Origin: Methanohalophilus sp. RSK
Lineage (GTDB): Archaea; Halobacteriota; Methanosarcinia; Methanosarcinales; Methanosarcinaceae
Assembly: GCF_003722075.1 (NCBI RefSeq)
Contig: NZ_RDSK01000013.1
Span: forward strand, 142,833 to 206,832
Direction of reading: 5' to 3'
DNA length: 64,000 nucleotides
A program made the translations under genes and the position numbers. Below the pieces are notes generated by a model. That model searched no databases and was not told the DNA's origin. It saw nothing but the letters and a program-made list of their open reading frames with translations. Within the stretch, counting starts at the first letter, position 1; each line of letters opens with the position of its first letter. This document shows, one piece after another, positions 19,389 through 28,483 of the stretch.

Positions 19389-20993
19389 TTATTTTTCCGA
19401 TTTCTTCGGTAATCCAAGTGTTTCTCTTATCTTTTTGCCACCTTTTGAATTGTATTTTCTAAGATTTCTGCGAGCTAGCACTATTCTTTCTGGGTCAACA
19501 ACATTAAATTGTGTGGATTGGGAATATTCATCAAATAATTTTTCAGATGCTTTTGATAAAATTCTTATCCATTTTATTTTCAGTTCCAATGCATCAGAAT
19601 CATGATCAAGTTCAACAATCAGTTTGTTAAGAATATTGTAAAAATCAGATTCTGTATCCTGACAGAATCTAGAATCAATCCAATTATCAAAAAGACGATA
19701 TTTTTTCTTATCTTTTAGTTGTTCTTCACTGTATAATGCTTTTTTGATGCAACTGTAAGTATTGTTTCCAATAATTTCAGCAGTTTTAACTAATTGGGAT
19801 ACAATAGACTCATATTTCTGTTTAATATGATCGGGAACATTGAATAAAGGCATAATACTTTCATACCAGCAACGAGCCTTCATATTATTGAAATCATAAC
19901 CGAATGCCCATAGTTGAGAAGAACGTTGGAATACATCGTCCAAATTTGTCAAATCTAACTGTTTCTCTACAAATCGTTCAAAAGACAAAGAAGGATGCTG
20001 CCCATTCTCGGGGTCATTCTGAACCAGACCCAGCCAGTGGCGATAGGTTATGCCACCCGGCCCCGGGTGGAGTGGTATAATAGCATCTTTTGTTTCACGA
20101 TGCGGACTCAAAACATGGCACCAACCCCCTTCATAGTTTATTCCATGATTCTTTGTAGTATAATGGGAAACAAGTCTGTCAGTCTCACAACCGCAGATGT
20201 CACAAAAGCCTTCCTTGAGATTGTCGAAATCAATACTGATTCTACGCGGCATTCCCCAATACATCTGTTTGGGATTTACATTCATTGGAGTTGTTTCTGT
20301 TCCTTTTTCTTCACTTGTACGGCTGGGTCCCATCCACGGATAAATATCACTTATTGCATTTTGACCGACATCGCCTAACCTTTCAAAATTATCTTCGGGA
20401 ATAACATTCAACCAAATTGTTTGCCACAGATTATTTCCCAAAACTAGAGTAGTCAAAGGACCACCACCTCTAAGTGAAGTGCGGTGACCCTGCCCACCTG
20501 AGGGAGCATTTAATTGTAAATTGAACAATGCAGTTGCACAACAAGAAAAACACATTTGTGTCACTGTATCTCTCTTTAGAAAATGGTCTGCGTTATTATC
20601 AATTGTGTTACTGCCTGGCATTTCCATAAGAAACGCGTCTACCCTATTTTCGGTCCCTTCAAATAGCTCATAATCCTGCATAAAACGTTCATTTTCCCCG
20701 TCTAGATTGAAAATATGAGAAACATTTACAAACGTCTCTAAAAATTTATCAGGGGTTGGTGGTTCTGTAATGTGTTTTCTCCATTCTCTTTCGTTTTTAG
20801 GAGACATAGTAGTTTGTACCAATCCAATCAGAAATTGGATCAAAGAACCATTAAAATCAGGGCGGGGTGCATCCAGAGAAACTATGGGATTCGAATCTAA
20901 TTTGTCAGTAATCTCCCATGGAGCTATCTGTTCCTTTTTACCATCCTGCCTACTTACCCATATCCATTTTTCATGAATCAAATTAAATACCAT
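19389..20993 (-). CDS. cse1: Cse1/Cas8e (CasA), Cascade large subunit
   Basis: The 534-residue protein starts MVFNLIHEKWIWVSRQDGKKEQ and shows the Cse1 core features LNAPSGGQGHRTSLRGGGPLTTLV, GPSRTSEEKGTETTPMN, and a zinc-binding-like segment CDICGCETDRLVSHY. It recognises the PAM and recruits Cas3. Length is normal for Cse1 (about 500-550). It is 13 bases downstream of cas3. Confidence 0.95.
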   Translation of the reverse strand: MVFNLIHEKWIWVSRQDGKKEQIAPWEITDKLDSNPIVSLDAPRPDFNGSLIQFLIGLVQTTMSPKNEREWRKHITEPPTPDKFLETFVNVSHIFNLDGENERFMQDYELFEGTENRVDAFLMEMPGSNTIDNNADHFLKRDTVTQMCFSCCATALFNLQLNAPSGGQGHRTSLRGGGPLTTLVLGNNLWQTIWLNVIPEDNFERLGDVGQNAISDIYPWMGPSRTSEEKGTETTPMNVNPKQMYWGMPRRISIDFDNLKEGFCDICGCETDRLVSHYTTKNHGINYEGGWCHVLSPHRETKDAIIPLHPGPGGITYRHWLGLVQNDPENGQHPSLSFERFVEKQLDLTNLDDVFQRSSQLWAFGYDFNNMKARCWYESIMPLFNVPDHIKQKYESIVSQLVKTAEIIGNNTYSCIKKALYSEEQLKDKKKYRLFDNWIDSRFCQDTESDFYNILNKLIVELDHDSDALELKIKWIRILSKASEKLFDEYSQSTQFNVVDPERIVLARRNLRKYNSKGGKKIRETLGLPKKSEK

Positions 20994-21006
20994 AGTATTA
21001 CCTTCT

Positions 21007-23760
21007 TCATTCCTTATTTATACATAGACCAAACTCCGAATTGTAAACTAATCGGACTTGTCTGTTGTATTTGTCTTTTGCAGTACCCTTCCAATTAGTT
21101 CCGTCATCCGAGAACACAGGAATTAATATACTCCACTTACCCTTGTCATTCATCGAATCCTGAACTTTTTGCACCAACTCATTAACTTCCTTCCCATAAT
21201 CATCTGGGTACCTGATACGGCCACCACTAACACTTAACTGGCTCAGTTCCCATGAAAAAGTATCAGATTTTACCATCGGAACAAATATTCCATCTTCAAA
21301 CCGTGCAAGGCGAATGTTCACCGATTCACCAAGACGAGTTGGAGTTACAACGTCATCCAGCCACTGAGTACCTGAACGCTCATAACCCTGTGAAAAATTT
21401 AAAGACTTGAAATTAGCCATGGATGTTTGCGCCATTGCATCCCCATAGGCACGTTCATCAAGAACTTTCAATTCTGAAGGAACTTTGATGCCGGCATCTT
21501 TGCCAAAAACACCCTCTATGAAATATCGACTTTCATCTGGTATACAGAACTTTCCACTTTCTGCAAGCAAATTTGCAGTAAGCCACAATTGTCCGTGAGA
21601 TTGGTAAACATATGCTCCTTTAGGGAACATGTCCGAATACCAGTCTACTGAAATCTCCCCGTCCAATTTTGGAGACAGGATTCCTAGAAGTGGAGTGCCA
21701 CGTTCATCAAGGTCACTTAGAGCACCGTTTCTGTCACGACAGTGGCGTTGTAAACGACCGGCTCTCTGAAAAATCAGATCAATTGGAGCAAGATCAGTAA
21801 CCATGTAGTCAAAATCTATATCCAAAGACTGTTCTACTACCTGTGTTGCTATTAGCACTTTGCCCTTACGTTTCTGAATATCACTTTCTTTTCCGAATGT
21901 CTTAAGAACATCATCTTCTATTTTCAAACGATCTCCCATTACATATCTTGCATGGAAAAGGATTACAGAATCTTTCCCCAATTCAGATACAAGTGTATCG
22001 TATGCTTTAATCGCATCATCAACAGTGTTACGAATCCAGCAACAACACTTCCTTTCAATAGAACATTTTACAAGTCTTTCTCTGACTGATGGCTCATCAT
22101 TGAAAAATTCAACATTGACAGTACGTTCTGTACCCACACGGGGTTCTATTTGATTTTCCGAAAGACCGTTTTCGCAAACATGTGTTGCAAGAGGATATTT
22201 TTCACTGTAAATGCTATTTCTCGGACAAGCGAGGCCACGGCAAAAATGCGATGCTAATTCCTGGCGATGTTTTATCGGTAGTGTAGCGGAGAGAAGAATT
22301 GCACTGCCTCCCAATGAAGCATGGAATTCTAAAAGACTGCACAACAATTTATGCATGTACGGATCATATGCATGAACTTCATCAACTATCAGAACATTGC
22401 GTGATAAACCCATTAATCTTAGCGATTGATGGTTTGAAGGAAGGATTCCCATTAAAGCTTGGTCAATAGTACCTACACCAATATCAGCAAGTAAAGCTTT
22501 TTTGCGATTATCAGCTACCCATGCAGAGCATTGGAAGGAAACAGTAGTATCTTCTGACGAAGCGTTTCCATAATTACTACTCTCGTGAACTTCAGTACCA
22601 ATAGATTCACGGAAAAGATCCGATAGATGACGTTGGGCGTGCGCTAGTATTAGTGAAGGGAAGGTATCATATTCGTACAATTTATTGTAGGAATTCATTA
22701 GCCTTTCATACATTGCATTAGAAGTTGCCATTGTAGGCAATCCTAAATAAATTCCGTTTGCAATACCTCTTGCCATTATTCGATGAGCCAAACACAAAGC
22801 AGCTTCCGTTTTGCCACTGCCTGTAGAATCTTCCAATATGAAGAGTTGGGCATTATCGGCAATGGGACAATTGGAAATGTGATTTTGCATCGGACTTGGA
22901 ACATCGATTTTGGGAAAGAGGATATCCATTCCAGTACTATGTGAAACCGTTGAAGGTAAAATACCTGAATTATTCATCGCTTTTTCTGCTGAAGGTAAAG
23001 CGTATTTCTCCCAGTATTCTTCTAGTGGAAGAGGTTTCGATAAATAATTAAAATATGTATTTGAAGAACCAATCCAATCACTCACTATTACAATGCCTGC
23101 AAGCAACCATGAAGTATTTTTGAATGCAGTTTCCAAATCATCAAATTCATATTCATAGCCCTCAGGTCCAGAGAGATCTTTGAAAGCATCTTTCAGTAAA
23201 AAAGATGATACTTTCTTTACAAATGAACTTGCCATTACGAGGTCTTCTTGAATAAATAATTCATTTTGATCGACTGCAAGTCCATTGTTCATATATGGTT
23301 TTGGAGGGTTTCCATGATGCCCTGTTACTGATTTAATCCATGGAAGTATAAGATCGTTCCAATCAAATGAATCAAAGGTGCTTTTGTCCAGACAAAGCCA
23401 GTTCTCATCCCACGCGTTTTGCCAGATCATCTTCCAGAGGTAAAAACCCATGCTATCATGTCGGAGATTATAACTTCTGTTACTATCATGTCCTCTTAAA
23501 GACACTAATAAATCGGGTTGAAGATTTTGAAATCTTTCTGAGAATTTACCCAGATCGTGGATTGAAAGATAGAATGAAATCAACGAGATGATTTGTTCAT
23601 CGTTTAGTGGAATATGCTCTTTGAATTTCTGTAACAATAGCTTGTCGTCTTTCAAAAGGATGGTTCCAACCGCAGCAACATCCAGACAATGGTAAACAAG
23701 TAAATGATAATCAAGATTATCGCCCTCTGATGATAGGGATTTCCCCCAATTGAAATACAT
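21007..23760 (-). CDS. cas3: Cas3, HD nuclease-helicase
   Basis: The 917-residue protein is full length. The HD nuclease comes first (His24 in VYHCLD, His68-Asp69 in SIHDLGKF, and GHHGNPPK). The superfamily 2 helicase follows with motif I DSTGSGKTEAA, motif II DEVHAYD, motif III SATLP and motif VI QRAGRLQRH, then an accessory C-terminal domain. It degrades DNA licensed by Cascade. It is the first gene of an eight-gene operon ending at the array; a TATA-like element (TTATTTATAG on the coding strand) lies about 120 bases upstream. Confidence 0.97.
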   Translation of the reverse strand: MYFNWGKSLSSEGDNLDYHLLVYHCLDVAAVGTILLKDDKLLLQKFKEHIPLNDEQIISLISFYLSIHDLGKFSERFQNLQPDLLVSLRGHDSNRSYNLRHDSMGFYLWKMIWQNAWDENWLCLDKSTFDSFDWNDLILPWIKSVTGHHGNPPKPYMNNGLAVDQNELFIQEDLVMASSFVKKVSSFLLKDAFKDLSGPEGYEYEFDDLETAFKNTSWLLAGIVIVSDWIGSSNTYFNYLSKPLPLEEYWEKYALPSAEKAMNNSGILPSTVSHSTGMDILFPKIDVPSPMQNHISNCPIADNAQLFILEDSTGSGKTEAALCLAHRIMARGIANGIYLGLPTMATSNAMYERLMNSYNKLYEYDTFPSLILAHAQRHLSDLFRESIGTEVHESSNYGNASSEDTTVSFQCSAWVADNRKKALLADIGVGTIDQALMGILPSNHQSLRLMGLSRNVLIVDEVHAYDPYMHKLLCSLLEFHASLGGSAILLSATLPIKHRQELASHFCRGLACPRNSIYSEKYPLATHVCENGLSENQIEPRVGTERTVNVEFFNDEPSVRERLVKCSIERKCCCWIRNTVDDAIKAYDTLVSELGKDSVILFHARYVMGDRLKIEDDVLKTFGKESDIQKRKGKVLIATQVVEQSLDIDFDYMVTDLAPIDLIFQRAGRLQRHCRDRNGALSDLDERGTPLLGILSPKLDGEISVDWYSDMFPKGAYVYQSHGQLWLTANLLAESGKFCIPDESRYFIEGVFGKDAGIKVPSELKVLDERAYGDAMAQTSMANFKSLNFSQGYERSGTQWLDDVVTPTRLGESVNIRLARFEDGIFVPMVKSDTFSWELSQLSVSGGRIRYPDDYGKEVNELVQKVQDSMNDKGKWSILIPVFSDDGTNWKGTAKDKYNRQVRLVYNSEFGLCINKE

Positions 23761-23979
23761 TAGGTTCTCAACTTTGTCAGCGATGGTCCAACCTCTCCTT
23801 TTGTTGCTACAAGACTATTGTAATTGAGCTCCGTTTTTTGTACTCTCCAATTAAATTAAAGTAATTTCATCAGAAATCCCACCCTATAAATAACTATTGA
23901 AATAATTCGATTTGATAGGCAATAGAATTACTTGTTCTGAAATTATCTTCTTATACATTCTTTTCAATTATTCTCTAAG

Positions 23980-24270
23980 ATTATAGACATCTCAAAACGA
24001 TGATCAAGATGTCCTTGAGTGCTTGATGATGTATAAATATCGACAAGTGAATGTTGAATTATCCAAAAATTAGAAAGAAATTTTCCTAAACAATTTCAGC
24101 AACCACTCGATACATATCTGTAAGTGTTATTTGTCAAGATCTTTGCCGAATTTGTAGGCCAGTATATTCAACTGGTCCATGTATTTGAGTATTCGAGGAT
24201 CCGACAAACCTTCCGCATACAGGACTTTAACAAATTCAAAAATCAGATCTTTATTTCTCTGTGAATATTA
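23980..24270 (-). pseudogene. Decayed tyrosine recombinase (integrase)
   Basis: On the minus strand a frame ending at TAA (24127-24129) reads RNKDLIFEFVKVLYAEGLSD, PRILKYMDQLNILAYKFGKDLDK in consecutive blocks. That is the N-terminal SAM-like domain of archaeal XerC/D-type integrases. After the stop, another frame continues TLTDMYRVVAEIV, as the family does. Further on (about 23985-24045) HHQALKDILIIVLRCL resembles the YHxTKDILHVMRxLGH block before the catalytic tyrosine. The middle is deleted and several frames are needed, so it is a pseudogene. The rest of 23761-24410 shows no gene to me apart from the cas promoter region. Confidence 0.65.
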
Positions 24271-24410
24271 TGCATTAATAATTCTTCTTTCTGCAGTTTT
24301 CCACTTGTCTTTTATGATTATAAAAGTCTATACCTAATACCTTCTTTTATTTGGATAAATAGTCCAAGAAACCTATGTGAAAGTATTAGGGCTTGTTACT
24401 GGTAGTAGAA

Positions 24411-24484
24411 AGCCCCGGGCGTGATTTGAACACGCGACCTAGTGATTACAAGTCACTCGCTCTGCCAGGCTGAGCCACCGAGGC
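24411..24484 (-). tRNA. tRNA-Thr (TGT)
   Basis: Acceptor GCCTCGG/CCGGGGC, anticodon stem-loop GTGACTTGTAATCAC with anticodon TGT, and T arm GTGTTCAAATCAC. CCA is not encoded and the discriminator is U. The 3' end points at the integrase remnant and the cas operon. Confidence 0.95.
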
Positions 24485-24563
24485 GCTTATGGTATCGAAT
24501 GCAACCCATAGATATCATAATGGCACATAAATTTTATGGCTGGTTGCGCTATATCTAACTCCT

Positions 24564-25121
24564 ATGTGGCAGGAAATGGCAAGAATCGGGAAAAAACTCG
24601 TGGATCACGGGCTGGTTGAGTCCCATTTTGGAAATATAAGCGTACGTCGGGGCAACAGCATGGTGATCACCCGCAGCGGATGCCCGCTAGACGAAATATG
24701 TGCGGAGAATGTGGTGGAGGTGCCCATCCATACCACCTGTGAATTTGACAGCCTTGCCTCGTCGGAAACCCGGGTGCATCGGCGTATCTACCAGGAGACT
24801 GATGCCGGATGCATCGTGCACGGCCACTGCCCCTTTGCCGTAGTCATGTCACTGCTGGACGAGAAGGGGCACATCGAACCACTGGACAGTGAAGGTGTAT
24901 GTTTTCTCGGGCCTGTGCCTATTGTGGAAGGCAGTATAGGCAGCGAAGAACTTGCCGCAAACTCCGCTGCGGCCCTGGCAGAATCCGATGGGGTTATTGT
25001 CAAAAGCCACGGCACCATATCTACAGGAAAAACTCTGGACCGGGCATATATCAACACCACCCAGATAGAGCACACATGCAAGGTACGCTATTACTACGAT
25101 CTTGCTAAAAGTTCGTTGTGA
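24564..25121 (+). CDS. Class II aldolase/adducin family protein
   Basis: The 185-residue protein has the class II aldolase zinc site: HGHCPFAVV and, later, IVKSHGTIS, with SHFGNISVRRG near the N-terminus binding phosphate. Size and motifs match the archaeal L-fuculose-1-phosphate aldolase homologue (MJ1418-like), suggested to act on small sugar phosphates. It is 45 bases upstream of the lipid synthase gene; the two may be cotranscribed with archease-rtcB. Confidence 0.85.
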   Translation: MWQEMARIGKKLVDHGLVESHFGNISVRRGNSMVITRSGCPLDEICAENVVEVPIHTTCEFDSLASSETRVHRRIYQETDAGCIVHGHCPFAVVMSLLDEKGHIEPLDSEGVCFLGPVPIVEGSIGSEELAANSAAALAESDGVIVKSHGTISTGKTLDRAYINTTQIEHTCKVRYYYDLAKSSL

Positions 25122-25166
25122 AAGTAAAAGATTAAATCATGGAAGGACAACTAAGGGGACTATACA

Positions 25167-25778
25167 ATGACCCTGGACCGCTTCAGGCCTGTTTTTGCAG
25201 GCCCCATCTCTAGACTCGCAAAGATATTTGCAGACACGGGCATAACCCCCAACCAGGTAACACTTGCTTCCCTGCTTTTTTCCGCAGCCGCAGGGCTGTG
25301 CTATGCCCTGGGGGAGACCAACAATTTTCTGATAGGTGCGGCACTTATATTTGTAGTCCTCAACTCCCTGTTTGACGCACTGGACGGTAGCATGGCCCGC
25401 TATCTTCACACAAGTAGCAAAGCCGGGGATTTCCTTGATCATGTGGTTGATCGCTATGCAGATGTCTTTATTGTCGGTGGCCTGATCTTCGGGGAATATG
25501 CAGGCTGGGGTATCGGCCTGTTCACAATGGTGGGCATCCTTCTGACAAGTTATCTCGGTACCCAGGCCCAGGCATTATCCATCGGTCGCTTCTATGGTGG
25601 GATTATGGGCAGGGCGGATCGTCTCGTACTGGTCATAGTCGCATCGCTTTTACACATAATTTATCCGTATGCTATATTTGGTTACACCCTGCTTGGCTGG
25701 TCTCTTATCCTTATGGGCATCGCTTCCCATGTAACCGCCCTGCAGCGTATACATTTTATCCGCACACGTCTGGGTTGA
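25167..25778 (+). CDS. CDP-alcohol phosphatidyltransferase, archaetidylinositol phosphate synthase-like
   Basis: The 203-residue membrane enzyme has the catalytic motif D-x2-DG-x2-AR-x8-G-x3-D-x3-D in DALDGSMARYLHTSSKAG then DFLDHVVD, with all four aspartates. About six membrane segments follow the family layout. The archaeal homologue joins CDP-archaeol to inositol phosphate to make archaetidylinositol phosphate. Polar head group is inferred from archaeal context. Confidence 0.85.
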   Translation: MTLDRFRPVFAGPISRLAKIFADTGITPNQVTLASLLFSAAAGLCYALGETNNFLIGAALIFVVLNSLFDALDGSMARYLHTSSKAGDFLDHVVDRYADVFIVGGLIFGEYAGWGIGLFTMVGILLTSYLGTQAQALSIGRFYGGIMGRADRLVLVIVASLLHIIYPYAIFGYTLLGWSLILMGIASHVTALQRIHFIRTRLG

Positions 25779-25822
25779 AACAGACGCATGATTTAAATTA
25801 CTCCCTGTAATTGGTTGTCCTC

Positions 25823-26251
25823 ATGAAAAAATACGAATACATCGAACATACCGCAGATGCGAGGTTCAAAGCCTTTGGCAAAACCGCAGAAGAAGCCTTC
25901 GCAAATGCCGCACAGGCAATGTTCAACGTTATGATAGATACGTCCGGCATTAATCCACAGATTACCGAGTATATTGAATTGCAGGCACCTGATCTGGAAA
26001 ACCTTCTTGTGGACTGGCTTTCTGAACTTCTTTATCTCTTTGAAGTTAATATGGTTGTGTTCAGTAGCTTTGAGGTATTTGCTATTGAAAAGGAAGGCGA
26101 TGAATACCTCCTTTCAGCAAAAGCAGAGGGGGAGCCTCTGGATCTTAAAAAACACATATTTGACACCGAAGTCAAAGCGGTAACATATAATGACCTTGGT
26201 GTACAAATTACATCACAAGGAGTTACGGTACGTATTACAGTGGATACATGA
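25823..26251 (+). CDS. Archease
   Basis: The 142-residue protein begins MKKYEYIEHTADARFKAFG, the archease signature with the calcium/metal-binding HTAD aspartate, and ends GVQITSQGVTVRITVDT. Archease activates RtcB and broadens its nucleotide use during tRNA ligation. It overlaps rtcB by four bases (ATGA), so the pair is translationally coupled. ATG 25823 is chosen because the domain starts at residue 1. Confidence 0.93.
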   Translation: MKKYEYIEHTADARFKAFGKTAEEAFANAAQAMFNVMIDTSGINPQITEYIELQAPDLENLLVDWLSELLYLFEVNMVVFSSFEVFAIEKEGDEYLLSAKAEGEPLDLKKHIFDTEVKAVTYNDLGVQITSQGVTVRITVDT

Positions 26252-27729
26252 AAAGGGGATTTGATAGGATGGATACAGAAGGACCAGAAATAGAAGGACT
26301 TGAACGGATAGACAATGATATATGGCAAATTCCCACGGGCTACAAACCCGGGATGAGGGTACCGGGCAGGATATATCTTTCAGATAAATTGTTCACCAAT
26401 CTGGAAAAGGAAGCAGTGGACCAGGTAGCCAATGTGGCCACGCTGCCAGGAATACAGAAATTCTCAATGGCAATGCCCGATGCCCATGTAGGATATGGTT
26501 TCCCCATTGGGGGAGTTGCTGCTTTTGATGCCGAGGAAGGTGTCATCAGTCCCGGAGGCGTGGGCTTTGACATCAACTGCGGTGTGCGCCTGATCAGGTC
26601 CAATCTGGAAAAATCCGATGTAGACGGCAAAGTCAATGACCTGCTGGATTCCCTTTTCAAAGCCGTACCTTCGGGTGTGGGTTCCAAAAGCCGGATACGG
26701 GCGTCGGAAAGTGAACTTGAAGCCATATTCACCAATGGCTCCCGCTGGGCTGTGGAGCAGGGCTATGGTGTAGAAGCTGATCTCACCCACTGTGAGGGTG
26801 AAGGGTGCATTGAAGGGGGTGACCCTGCACAGGTCAGTGCCAAAGCCCGCAAAAGGGGCAGGCCCCAGCTTGGAACCCTGGGAAGCGGCAATCATTTCCT
26901 GGAATTGCAGTATGTGGATGAGATATATGATCCGGTCGCAGCTGAAGCTTTTAACCTCAAACAGGGCCAGCTTACTTTCATGGTCCATTGCGGGTCCAGG
27001 GGTGCGGGTCATCAGGTATGCACCGATCACCTGCGCCATCTCACCCGTGCAGTGCAGAAATACAAAATAGACCTGCCTGACAAACAGCTTGCCTGTGCAC
27101 CGGCACAATCAGAAGAAGCACAGGCCTATTTCGGTGCAATGGCCTCAGCAGCCAACTATGCCTGGACCAACCGGCAGATCATAATGCACCACTGTCGTGA
27201 AGTGTTCGAACAACAAATGAAAATGGATTCGGATGAACTGGGTCTGGATCTGGTCTATGACGTGGCTCACAATGTCGCCAAACTGGAAGAACATAATGTA
27301 AACGGTGGAAAAAAACAGGTCTATGTACACCGTAAGGGTGCCACCCGTGCATTTCCTGCAGGCCATCCCGATGTCCCGCAGGCTTACAGGGATGTAGGTC
27401 AGCCGGTACTTATCCCGGGCAGTATGGGTACTCCTTCCTATGTGCTCTGCGGTAAGCAGGCAGCAATGGATGTATCCTTTGGAAGCGCCTGCCATGGTGC
27501 CGGCAGGGTAATGAGTCGCTCCGGTGCGAAACGCACCTTCAGGGGAGAACAAATCCAAAAAGACCTTAGTGGCCAGGGCATCTCTGTCAAGGCAGCTCAT
27601 CCTTCGGTCATTGCCGAGGAAGCACCAGGGGTTTACAAATCCAGCAGTGAGGTTGTGGATGTTGTACACAGGCTTGGTATTGCAGGTAAGGTCGCAAAAC
27701 TCATGCCTCTGGGTGTTGTAAAAGGTTAA
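26248..27729 (+). CDS. rtcB: RNA-splicing ligase RtcB
   Basis: The 493-residue protein carries the RtcB metal and GMP sites: MPDAHVGYGFPIGGVAAFD, GVGFDINCGVRLI (metal Cys), GSGNHFLELQ, HCGSRGAGHQ and SFGSACHGAGRVMSR with the guanylated histidine. It ligates tRNA exon halves after intron removal. The length matches archaeal RtcB without an intein. A second possible start is Met8, but the ATGA overlap with archease favours 26248. Confidence 0.96.
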   Translation: MKRGFDRMDTEGPEIEGLERIDNDIWQIPTGYKPGMRVPGRIYLSDKLFTNLEKEAVDQVANVATLPGIQKFSMAMPDAHVGYGFPIGGVAAFDAEEGVISPGGVGFDINCGVRLIRSNLEKSDVDGKVNDLLDSLFKAVPSGVGSKSRIRASESELEAIFTNGSRWAVEQGYGVEADLTHCEGEGCIEGGDPAQVSAKARKRGRPQLGTLGSGNHFLELQYVDEIYDPVAAEAFNLKQGQLTFMVHCGSRGAGHQVCTDHLRHLTRAVQKYKIDLPDKQLACAPAQSEEAQAYFGAMASAANYAWTNRQIIMHHCREVFEQQMKMDSDELGLDLVYDVAHNVAKLEEHNVNGGKKQVYVHRKGATRAFPAGHPDVPQAYRDVGQPVLIPGSMGTPSYVLCGKQAAMDVSFGSACHGAGRVMSRSGAKRTFRGEQIQKDLSGQGISVKAAHPSVIAEEAPGVYKSSSEVVDVVHRLGIAGKVAKLMPLGVVKG

Positions 27730-27761
27730 AATTGAGAGAATATGAGGAAGGGAACACATTG

Positions 27762-27814
27762 TTTGAGGGGATGAATGGTTTTGCTTGGTTACAGTAATTC
27801 TGTATTAAACCATA
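27762..27814 (+). repeat. TGAGGGGATGAATGG element followed by a hairpin
   Basis: After rtcB, TTTGAGGGGATGAATGG (27762-27778) matches a sequence found twice at 42024-42075, the shared part extending into TTTGC. Here it runs straight into a stem ATGGTTT/AAACCAT (about 27775-27814) enclosing a second stem TACAG/CTGTA. It is not coding. It could be a 3' UTR structure or part of a small RNA. Confidence 0.5.
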
Positions 27815-27903
27815 TGACAGGTTCCGCTTCCTCACATTCCAATGGGTGACTATAATATTTAAAATGTTTGATTAATCCCCATGTATTCACCGCTACTCAT
27901 TTA

Positions 27904-28401
27904 ATGTCCGAATGCTTTTTTATGGCCATGACAAAAGAGGAATCACGTATTAAACAGGTCCGCACCATGGCTGATTACCAGTTCGGCAAAGGATGTGGGA
28001 ACATTCTCTTTTCCGGTGACATCACATTTAAGCTGTCCCGTACAAAAAGGATCAGGCAGATCTTTTCCGAAGGAAGACGTATGGCAACTGTGCGTGCCAG
28101 GGACGGAATGTTCACTTTGAGTATTGAGGGAGCCTCGCTGATCCATTCCCATCTTCCAGCACCAGGCTATCGCGTGATGATGTGTGAGGATGCAATCCCC
28201 TTTGTCTCAAAAGGCAAAACTGCTTTTGCCAAGCATGTGGAGGACATAGACACTGGTCTGCGGGCAGGGGATGAAGTTTTGCTTGTGGATAAACAGGACA
28301 ATCTTATTGCTACGGGCCAGTTACTCCTTGCTCCTGAAGAAGTTCTTGCCATGCAGAACGGCCCGGCTGTTGATGTCAGGGTTGGTGTGGATAGCAGCTG
28401 A
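27904..28401 (+). CDS. PUA-domain RNA-binding protein
   Basis: The 165-residue protein ends with a PUA domain: VSKGKTAFAKHVEDIDTG, LRAGDEVLLVDKQDNLIATG. The N-terminal half contains KGCGNILFSGDITFKLSRTKRIRQI, as in archaeal stand-alone PUA proteins annotated as pseudouridine synthase/archaeosine transglycosylase-like. It probably binds rRNA or tRNA. The start is uncertain: ATG at 27904, 27922 or 27928; a TATA-like TATAATATTTAAAA lies about 50 bases upstream. Confidence 0.8.
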   Translation: MSECFFMAMTKEESRIKQVRTMADYQFGKGCGNILFSGDITFKLSRTKRIRQIFSEGRRMATVRARDGMFTLSIEGASLIHSHLPAPGYRVMMCEDAIPFVSKGKTAFAKHVEDIDTGLRAGDEVLLVDKQDNLIATGQLLLAPEEVLAMQNGPAVDVRVGVDSS

Positions 28402-28483
28402 TATGTAGTTGCAATCAAAATCTAAATATATATTCAACAAATAACCATGTAAGTTATATTGTACTTCCTCAGAAGGTGAAACT

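Noticed and set aside
27145..27759. A 204-codon minus-strand frame opposite rtcB
   Set aside because: Antisense shadow of a highly conserved gene; no start signal and no plausible protein features.
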